Shown one piece after another: positions 31,095 to 36,165 of a stretch of 36,165 nucleotides of DNA (the stretch's first letter is position 1; the number at the start of each line of letters is the position of its first letter). The notes below the pieces were generated by a model. It had not been told where the DNA came from. It did not search any database and was given only the letters and a program-made list of their open reading frames with translations. A program made the translations under genes and the position numbers. The DNA is from Sphingomonas xinjiangensis. GTDB lineage: Bacteria; Pseudomonadota; Alphaproteobacteria; Sphingomonadales; Sphingomonadaceae. The stretch lies in the NCBI RefSeq assembly GCF_014199255.1, contig NZ_JACIJF010000025.1:1-36165 (forward strand). Direction: 5' to 3'.

Positions 31095-32468
31095 ATGCTT
31101 TCTTCCCTGCATCGCCCGTCCCCGGTTTACAAAACCAGTGTATCGTTCGTCTTAGTTTGCGGGATGCTTGCTGTTCTGTGGATAGCGGGCGGTGCGTCGC
31201 GCAGCGACGCGCTGGGGCAGGCGGTCGTGCGAGCGTGGTCATGGATCAGCCTGATCGTCCTGGCGCTGGCGGGCGAGCAGCCGGTGCTGAACCGAGCACG
31301 GCCGGTGCTGATCCTGCTGCTCGCCGCAATTGCGCTTCCCCTGCTGCAACTCATTCCTCTACCACCCTTAATCTGGCAGGCCCTGCCCGGTCGCGAACGC
31401 TTCGCCGACGTGGCATCCCTTGTTGGTCGGCCGCTGCCGTGGCGACCGCTTGCCATCGTTCCCGGTGCGACAGTCAACGCCTTGTCCTCGCTGGTCGTGC
31501 CGCTCACGATGCTGCTTCTTGCCGCCGGCCTGAACTACAAGGAGCGCTTGCGCCTCCCGGGCCTGATGCTAATCCTAGTCATCGTCTCGATGGTGCTAGG
31601 GCTTGCCCAGTTCTCGGGAATGAATTTCAATAATCCGTTGATCAACGAAACCGTAGGGCGGGTTAGCGGCAATTTCGCCAACCCCAACCATTTCGCGCTG
31701 TTCATGGCGATTGGCTGCCTTCTTGCTCCGGTATGGGCATTAGGCAATGCGCAGCGTGCGAACTGGCGGATCCCCGTTGCCTTGGGACTACTGCTCCTGC
31801 TGGCGCTCACGATCCTCGCCAGCGGGTCGCGCGCGGGGATGCTCCTCGGCGGCATAGGGCTGTGCCTAGGGCTGTATCTGCAACAGTCCGCGATCCGGCG
31901 GCTGACGCGGGGTTATCCCCGCTGGGCGTTTCCACTCCTGATCGTGACCGTCCTCGGGCTGATCGTGACGTTTGCATTCATCAGCTTCTCGGTCGACCGC
32001 GCGCAGTCACTCACCCGGTTGTTCGGGGTGGAAAGCGGTCAGGATATGCGCGTCCGAGGCTTTCCTATCGTGCTCACCATGATCAAGGAATATTTTCCGG
32101 TCGGCAGCGGCATGGGGGCGTTCGATCCCCTGTTCCGCCTGCACGAACCGTTCAGCCTGCTGAAGATTCTGTATTTCAACCACGCGCATAACGATTTCAT
32201 GGAAGTTGTGCTGGATGCCGGCCTTGCCGGCCTCGCGTTGGTGCTAGCCGGATGCGGATGGTGGGTGCTGCGCGGCATCCGCGTGTGGATCACCGAGCGG
32301 GATTTGCCGGAAGCGGCCGAGGGTAGGCTGGGGTGGGGGATACTGGCGCTGGTACTGGCAGCCAGCGTGGTTGACTATCCCGCCCGCACGCCGTTGATGA
32401 TGGCGATGATCGTGTTCGCGGCGATGTTGCTGTCTGGCTCAGCCGTGCGTCGCGAACGCACGCGATAG
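31095..32468 (+). CDS. O-antigen ligase/Wzy_C-family membrane protein
   Basis: A 457-residue protein with about twelve membrane helices. The large periplasmic loop contains FGVESGQDMRVRGFPIVLTM, FPVGSGMGAFDPLFRLHEPF and the conserved FNHAHNDFMEVVLDAGLAGL (H-x-H-N-D-x-x-E). This H-N-D-x-x-E motif and the preceding R-G-F-P are the hallmark of the Wzy_C/O-antigen ligase superfamily. As an EpsG-like polymerase is also present, this protein may act as the polymerase, as a ligase that attaches the chain to another carrier, or as a second polymerase. It has no close neighbour on its strand and ends the polysaccharide block. Confidence 0.88.
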   Translation: MLSSLHRPSPVYKTSVSFVLVCGMLAVLWIAGGASRSDALGQAVVRAWSWISLIVLALAGEQPVLNRARPVLILLLAAIALPLLQLIPLPPLIWQALPGRERFADVASLVGRPLPWRPLAIVPGATVNALSSLVVPLTMLLLAAGLNYKERLRLPGLMLILVIVSMVLGLAQFSGMNFNNPLINETVGRVSGNFANPNHFALFMAIGCLLAPVWALGNAQRANWRIPVALGLLLLLALTILASGSRAGMLLGGIGLCLGLYLQQSAIRRLTRGYPRWAFPLLIVTVLGLIVTFAFISFSVDRAQSLTRLFGVESGQDMRVRGFPIVLTMIKEYFPVGSGMGAFDPLFRLHEPFSLLKILYFNHAHNDFMEVVLDAGLAGLALVLAGCGWWVLRGIRVWITERDLPEAAEGRLGWGILALVLAASVVDYPARTPLMMAMIVFAAMLLSGSAVRRERTR

Positions 32469-32857
32469 CCCGTCGTCATCCCCGGCGGGGAAGCGGTGGT
32501 CCGTCGATACGGTTGCAATTGTCGCGATGCGCAGGCAGCACGCGCTTGGATGGTCGAGCGCAGGTGCGGCGCGAGATCCTGGTGTCGCCACAGAACACGC
32601 GCTCAAAGCCGCAAACGCAGCTCTACGACCGCCGCCGCGACAGTCATGCCTATCATCAAGGATCATCACTGCCGAACAGGCTTGGGCCCGGGGTCGTGCT
32701 CTGGCGAAAACCGCTTATGGGCAGGCTATTCTAACCGCGATAGAGCAGCGCGCGAGACCGCGTTTCGCGTGATCGGCAACATGTTGCATGTTTCGACTTG
32801 TATGCGGCGAATGCTGGAACATTATTTTGGTCTGATGCGTGCGCAGTCGCGCTGAAT

Positions 32858-33004
32858 TCAATGACCGTGGCGTTTGATCCCACGCCGGCGCAGCTTAGTG
32901 CGCCGGTGGCGCTGCCAACCAATGCCTCCGCCCGTAAGGACCAGGATCAGGATCAGGCCGATTAGGCCATAGGCGATCATCTCCCGAGTTGCGGCGTCGT
33001 GCAA
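32858..33004 (-). CDS. possible 48-residue one-helix protein
   Basis: A TTG start at 33004 has a strong site (gggaggag) five bases upstream; an internal ATG is at 32980. One membrane helix (MIAYGLIGLILILVLTGGGI) is followed by a very basic tail (RRTKLRRRGIKRHGH). No family is recognised. Too small to be sure; the good ribosome site and clean helix-plus-basic-tail layout are the evidence. Confidence 0.4.
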   Translation of the reverse strand: MHDAATREMIAYGLIGLILILVLTGGGIGWQRHRRTKLRRRGIKRHGH

Positions 33005-33136
33005 ATGAGCTCCTCCCAGCAGCGGCAGACCCGTAACTGCTTAAGGATCATTATTTCATTTTGCGAGAATCCGTCAACCGCAACGATCCTCGCCAGCGTC
33101 TGGGCCGATCAGATAATCTTCGTAGCCCAAATGGAA

Positions 33137-33232
33137 TTCATACTCGAAAGCACGAATGCGACGGCCTAGTGCGGCTTTTCGCCTCGGGGACCGTCTCCCC
33201 TCCCTCATAAGTTCGTGCTTTCGAGTAGGAAA
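33137..33232. repeat. inverted pair of the 20-bp repeat, right of the polysaccharide block
   Basis: The plus-strand copy at 33213-33232 is identical to 13116-13135. The inverted copy at 33137-33156 differs at one of 20 positions. The innermost 16 bases (tactcgaaagcacgaa, 33141-33156, and 33213-33228) are a perfect inverted repeat spanning 88 bp, nearly the same span as the 89-bp inverted repeat at 6296-6384. The inner part includes ggggaccgtctcccc, itself a short hairpin. Confidence 0.65.
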
Positions 33233-33336
33233 TATCAGCGGGTCGTGGTCAGGCATGCGCATCCGCTTGGAGATGAGTCCAATGGCTAGTACGTACTCGC
33301 CGACCATCGACGACAAGGCGGGCGACAGGGGGGCGT

Positions 33337-34038
33337 ATGAGACAGCTTATCAAGGCCGGCTTGAGAAGAATGGGCCAGGCCACCACTCCGATCAGCCAGA
33401 CATACGACGCATGCAGAGGGGCCGCATTCCGACGCGGGGGCGTGGACCTGGTGATCGATGTGGGCGCGAACAGCGGACAATACGCGCGGAGCCTGCGGGA
33501 GGGCGGCTATGACGGCCCGATATATTCCATAGAGCCTCTTCCCGATGCGTTCGCAACGCTCAGCGAGAGTATGAACCATGATCCACTCTGGAGTGGAATG
33601 CAGGCCGCTGCCGGGTCCGCCCCTGGTCGCGCATCGATCAACGTTTCTGCCGACTCCGTGTGCAGCTCGCTGCTTAAGCCGACCGCAAGCCTTATAGATG
33701 CTATCCCTACGGCACAGATTGTGAAGCAGATCGAAGTCGAGGTTATCCGACTGGACGCGGTCGACCTTCCTAAAAGCTCGCGCATCGCTCTGAAACTAGA
33801 TGTTCAGGGCTTTGAGAAGCAGGCGCTGGAAGGCGCTAGCGCGCTTCTCAGTCGCATAGCTTTCTTGGAAATGGAGCTTGCCCTTGAGCCAGGATATGAG
33901 GGAGCTTACACGCTCTCCAGCGCCCTTCCTGAGATCGAAGCATTGGGATTCGAGATAGCTTCGGTGGGCCGGGGCTACTCCGATCCTGTCACCGGGCGCT
34001 TAATCGACATGGATGTGCTTTTCGAGCATCGTCGTTAA
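33337..34038 (+). CDS. FkbM-family methyltransferase
   Basis: A 233-residue SAM-dependent methyltransferase. The SAM loop is LVIDVGANSGQYARSLREGG (about 37-56), then YSIEPLPDAFATL (acidic residue for ribose), and KLDVQGFEKQALEGA (about 150-164), the FkbM signature. FkbM-type enzymes in polysaccharide loci often O-methylate sugars. It lies about 870 bases from the ligase-like gene and just outside the repeat at 33213-33232, so its link to the EPS block is uncertain. A purine-rich run (aggggggcgt) precedes the ATG. Confidence 0.9.
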   Translation: MRQLIKAGLRRMGQATTPISQTYDACRGAAFRRGGVDLVIDVGANSGQYARSLREGGYDGPIYSIEPLPDAFATLSESMNHDPLWSGMQAAAGSAPGRASINVSADSVCSSLLKPTASLIDAIPTAQIVKQIEVEVIRLDAVDLPKSSRIALKLDVQGFEKQALEGASALLSRIAFLEMELALEPGYEGAYTLSSALPEIEALGFEIASVGRGYSDPVTGRLIDMDVLFEHRR

Positions 34039-34183
34039 TCCCAAACGCTGTTAAACGGAAGCGGATCAAGTTGAGAATGGCGCGGCGTTTGCTAGAACTG
34101 TTCCGTTGATGGGTAATTATCGCCACACTGTCGGACGGTTTCAATCAACATTTTGTTAATACCTCAAGGCAAGGTATTCAGCG

Positions 34184-34675
34184 ATGTTAAAACCAATTTA
34201 TTTTGGCGGCGTCGTGAGCCCCTGCGAAGCTCAATTTGGTATTCACCTCGATGATGCCGAGGGCGTGCTTCATATTATCGTAATTCAGTCCAAGTTCGGA
34301 ACCAGCCTGTGGAATGACGAACTCGGCCGAAACGACGTCTTAAATACGGTGCTTTCTCAGCATGTGTCTGGGGTACGGATAGAAGATACCCGCTACCATA
34401 TCATTCTCGAAGTCGAGAATGGTTTTCGTGGTATAGAAATTCCTATCCAAGTGGATAATGCCGATTTCCGGAAGCGCGGCAATCGCGTTCATGTACGTGG
34501 CTGGCTCCGCAAGACCTATTCTATTTGGAGCCACAATATCGTTGCGGGCTCGGCCCGCTGCTACGGTAACTTCGCCGAGCGCCGCCACCTGACTGAGGAG
34601 GATATCAAGCGCTTCTGCGCGGTTCTGGGATACTATTCACCTAACCGACTGACATCCGTCGTGGCTCACGCCTAA
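34184..34675 (+). CDS. hypothetical protein next to the relaxase
   Basis: A 163-residue soluble protein of mixed alpha/beta type: MLKPIYFGGVVSPCEAQFGI, then VLHIIVIQSKFGTSLWNDEL, YHIILEVENGFRGIEIPIQV and a C-terminal helix LTEEDIKRFCAVLGYYSP. There is no signal peptide, membrane helix or known domain. The ATG has aagg ten bases upstream. The gene and the gap before it (34040-34180) are more AT-rich than the surroundings, hinting at separate origin. Its last four bases overlap the end of the convergent relaxase gene (34672-34675). Confidence 0.7.
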   Translation: MLKPIYFGGVVSPCEAQFGIHLDDAEGVLHIIVIQSKFGTSLWNDELGRNDVLNTVLSQHVSGVRIEDTRYHIILEVENGFRGIEIPIQVDNADFRKRGNRVHVRGWLRKTYSIWSHNIVAGSARCYGNFAERRHLTEEDIKRFCAVLGYYSPNRLTSVVAHA

Positions 34676-35844
34676 CCTTGTTCTTGGTCGTCGCTCCATT
34701 GGCCCCGGAGCGATGTTCGAGTGGCTTCCAGGTTGATCTCTCTTCCTCGATACAGCCGATCTATTCCAGCTGACGTACCTTCCGCTTGCGCGGCGTGGGC
34801 AACCTGGCTGGCACGTCGTAGCAGCTCGGCAGCCGACGAGGGACCGGCATCAGGCTGGCTCGGCTGAGAGCCCTGAGCCACTTCTCTACCCCGCCTCAGC
34901 CGATCAACCGCTTCGCTGCCGGCATCGCTCTCCACCGGCTTCTCATGCTCTTGTCCCATCCAGTGCCGCCACGTCTGGGCCGCTCGCTGCGCCAGCTCAT
35001 GGGCGAACGCCTTCACCGCCTCTAATCGCTCGGCTGCGAGTGTCCTGACCTCAGCAAGCCAGCCTCCACGGTCGGTGATCGGCTCGTAAGTGAGCCCTGC
35101 CGCCTCGGCGGCTGCCCGTGCCTTCTGCTCCATGTACCAGGACGCCCGCAGATAGGGTGACGGCTCGCGATCCATACCGGCCGCCCGCACTTCCAGCGCA
35201 TCGCGCCGCTCGCCTTCGGGCTCGGCAGACGCATGTGCCTGTGCCTCAGCCCTTTGCGCGGCCAGCGTGCGGTGATCGATCCGCACCTCCTCGCCCGCCT
35301 CGGCGAGCTGGGTGTTCGCCTGGTGCGCCCATTGCTCGCGCCAGTGCACCAGCAACTCGTCGCTGTTCCACTCACGCATTTTCGGCCCGAATCCGGTCTC
35401 GTTGATAGACCGCATGGTGAGCATCACATGCGCGTGGGGTTGGGCCTGGCCGTCACTGCCGACATGATCGTGCAGCGAAAAATCCGCGACCATCCCCCGC
35501 GCCACGAACTCGCTGCGCACGAAGCCGCGCAAGAGAGCGATCTGCCGATCGGCGTTCAGCTCGCGCGGCAAGGCTAGCTGCACCTCGCGGGCGAGCTGGG
35601 CGTCCTTGCGACGCTCGCCCGCCTCGACCGCGTTCCACAACGCGGCGCGATCCAGCGACCAATCCGGGGCACCCTCCGGCGCCAAGATTTCACTGTGCTG
35701 GATGTCGGACTTGCGCGTGTAGTCATGCACTGCGCCCGTCCGCTCATCCGCCAACTGCGATCCCGATCGATATGCTGCAGCCGCGACCGACGAGCGCCCC
35801 TTGGCGCGAGAAATGATCGCGGCCGAGAAGCGGTAGATCGCCAT
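34672..35844 (-). CDS. mobA: MobA/MobL relaxase (MOBQ type)
   Basis: A 390-residue relaxase that nicks oriT and leads the strand into the recipient. N-terminal MAIYRFSAAIISRAKGRSSV is followed by AAAAYRSG with the likely catalytic Tyr25. The metal-binding His triad region is SLHDHVGSDGQAQPHAHVML (about 123-142), with the H-x-x-x and PHAHVMLTMR blocks of the MobA/MobL family. The C-terminal half is helical, Gln/Ala-rich, and without a primase or helicase domain, so this is a short relaxase compared with Ti TraA. The ATG lies about 110 bases from the candidate oriT. It reads away from oriT, and across the window ends the accessory gene reads the other way. Confidence 0.93.
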   Translation of the reverse strand: MAIYRFSAAIISRAKGRSSVAAAAYRSGSQLADERTGAVHDYTRKSDIQHSEILAPEGAPDWSLDRAALWNAVEAGERRKDAQLAREVQLALPRELNADRQIALLRGFVRSEFVARGMVADFSLHDHVGSDGQAQPHAHVMLTMRSINETGFGPKMREWNSDELLVHWREQWAHQANTQLAEAGEEVRIDHRTLAAQRAEAQAHASAEPEGERRDALEVRAAGMDREPSPYLRASWYMEQKARAAAEAAGLTYEPITDRGGWLAEVRTLAAERLEAVKAFAHELAQRAAQTWRHWMGQEHEKPVESDAGSEAVDRLRRGREVAQGSQPSQPDAGPSSAAELLRRASQVAHAAQAEGTSAGIDRLYRGREINLEATRTSLRGQWSDDQEQG

Positions 35845-35899
35845 GCTACGAAACGGGCTCCAGCGCCAAGACGCTGGCCGGAGTGTGAGGCAGGAGCCT

Positions 35900-35992
35900 C
35901 ATAGCGCGAAAGCGCTTGGGGAGCCGTCGGCGGGGCACGGCCCCTAGAGACCACGCACATTGACGACCGTCAATGTATAAGCGTGCCCTTAG
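35900..35992. other. candidate origin of transfer (oriT)
   Basis: Upstream of the relaxase lies a perfect 8-bp hairpin, acattgac-gacc-gtcaatgt (35957-35976). It is followed after one base by ataagcgtgcccttag. In RSF1010/R1162-type and Ti-type MOBQ origins a hairpin is followed directly by a nick region of the form TAA(A/G)TGCGCCCT; here taagcgtgccctt (35978-35990) has the same layout. A second hairpin, agcgc-gaaa-gcgct, lies at about 35900-35914. The position beside a MobA/MobL relaxase supports the call. The nick position itself is inferred. Confidence 0.65.
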
Positions 35993-36075
35993 CTCATTCT
36001 TCGCTCGGGACCAAAAGCGGCGGTAACGACTTATTAGAGTATCCTTTGTCAGAAGCATCCAAATGGCTCGTGAGG

Positions 36076-36165
36076 TGGCCCCTCAAATGACCTGACAGGG
36101 TCTCGCTCTTAGATAAGAGTGAGGCATATGACTGACGGTACGACTAGGCGTTACAACGATGGCGA
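36076..36165 (+). mobile_element. left end of an IS3-family insertion sequence
   Basis: The 25-bp terminal repeat at 36076-36100 (tggcccctcaaatgacct then gacaggg) starts with TG and matches, inverted, the repeat at 67-89. After it comes a short leader with a ribosome-like site (gtgagg) and the ATG of an orfA-like gene. The window ends inside the element. Together with the right end at bases 1-89 this gives the ends of one element in the order expected if the window is a circular plasmid cut within the IS. Confidence 0.7.
36128..36165 (+). CDS. start of an IS3-family OrfA-like gene (partial)
   Basis: Twelve codons are visible: MTDGTTRRYNDG. The RRYND piece fits the RRY-x-D/E-EF start of many IS3-family OrfA transposases, and the distance from the terminal repeat (about 50 bases) is usual. 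Too little is visible to identify it alone; the call rests on the IS end around it. Confidence 0.5.
   Translation, partial: MTDGTTRRYNDG

Larger units (their letters stand above)
32469..33336. other. about 870 bp of decayed or non-coding sequence
   Basis: No long convincing gene. The plus-strand open frame 32496-32855 has no family-like content. A small minus-strand frame (32858-33004) is listed separately. On the minus strand near 33074-33180, a coding-like piece RRIRAFEYEFHLGYEDYLIG plus PDAGEDRCG ends in a stop and may be the tail of a lost gene. The inverted repeat 33137-33232 lies in this piece. The right part also contains the ribosome site of the FkbM gene. Confidence 0.4.

Noticed and set aside
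32496..32855. 119-residue plus-strand open frame after the ligase-like gene
   Set aside because: Cys/Arg-rich composition, no ribosome site and no motif; it looks like a chance frame in GC-rich DNA.
1..36165. CRISPR array, tRNA or rRNA genes
   Set aside because: No regular repeat-spacer array, no cloverleaf-type sequence and no rRNA-like stretch was seen; the only repeat array is the iteron group.

Overview
The window reads as almost all of one GC-rich alphaproteobacterial plasmid, most likely from a sphingomonad. This rests on an RPA-type replication initiator with 'ggtgagcctTggggt' iterons, a ParA plus small ribbon-helix-helix partition pair, a MobA/MobL relaxase with an RSF1010/Ti-like oriT, and the general codon and GC style. 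The genus is inferred from family resemblance, not proven. The two window ends carry opposite ends of an IS3-family element. The right end (orfB C-terminus and terminal repeat) is at bases 1-89, and the left end (terminal repeat and first codons of an orfA-like gene) is at 36076-36165. That is what a circular molecule opened inside an IS copy would give, and it places the relaxase and oriT next to the mobilisation genes at the window start.

Backbone (1-6.9 kb and 34.6-36.1 kb): a mobilisation accessory gene whose start is lost at the IS junction, an unknown 210-residue protein, a TraD-type coupling ATPase, the iteron origin and RepA, a parA/RHH operon, and on the far side the relaxase and oriT. 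No mating-pair (type IV secretion) genes are present, so the plasmid looks mobilisable rather than self-transmissible. Decayed genes lie between: an HNH nuclease with frameshifts and a HigA-type antitoxin with frameshifts.

Accessory cassette (6.9-12.7 kb): a NUC1-type DNA/RNA nuclease, a 56-residue one-helix protein, a lipoprotein of unknown function, a polytopic membrane protein of unknown function, a protealysin-like M4 metalloprotease and its emfourin-type inhibitor, tightly spaced on one strand. Next come a Tn3-type resolvase with its res site (no transposase in view) and an HNH-like zinc protein. The nuclease-lipoprotein-membrane-protease-inhibitor string is the best candidate here for an undescribed system.

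Exopolysaccharide region (13.1-32.5 kb): a compact Wzx/Wzy-type capsule/EPS locus. It holds a Wza-like export lipoprotein, a Wzc-like co-polymerase with fused tyrosine kinase, a PglF-PglE-PglD-PglC-like module for making and loading a di-N-acetylated amino sugar (bacillosamine-like), WecB, three glycosyltransferases, a flippase, an EpsG-like polymerase, a Wzy_C/O-antigen-ligase-like protein and a Tat-exported beta-helix protein. Short direct repeats of a 20-bp sequence lie on both sides of the block (13116-13135 and 33213-33232), with inverted relatives at 33137-33156 and a diverged pair at 6296-6384. An FkbM methyltransferase and one unknown protein separate the block from the relaxase.
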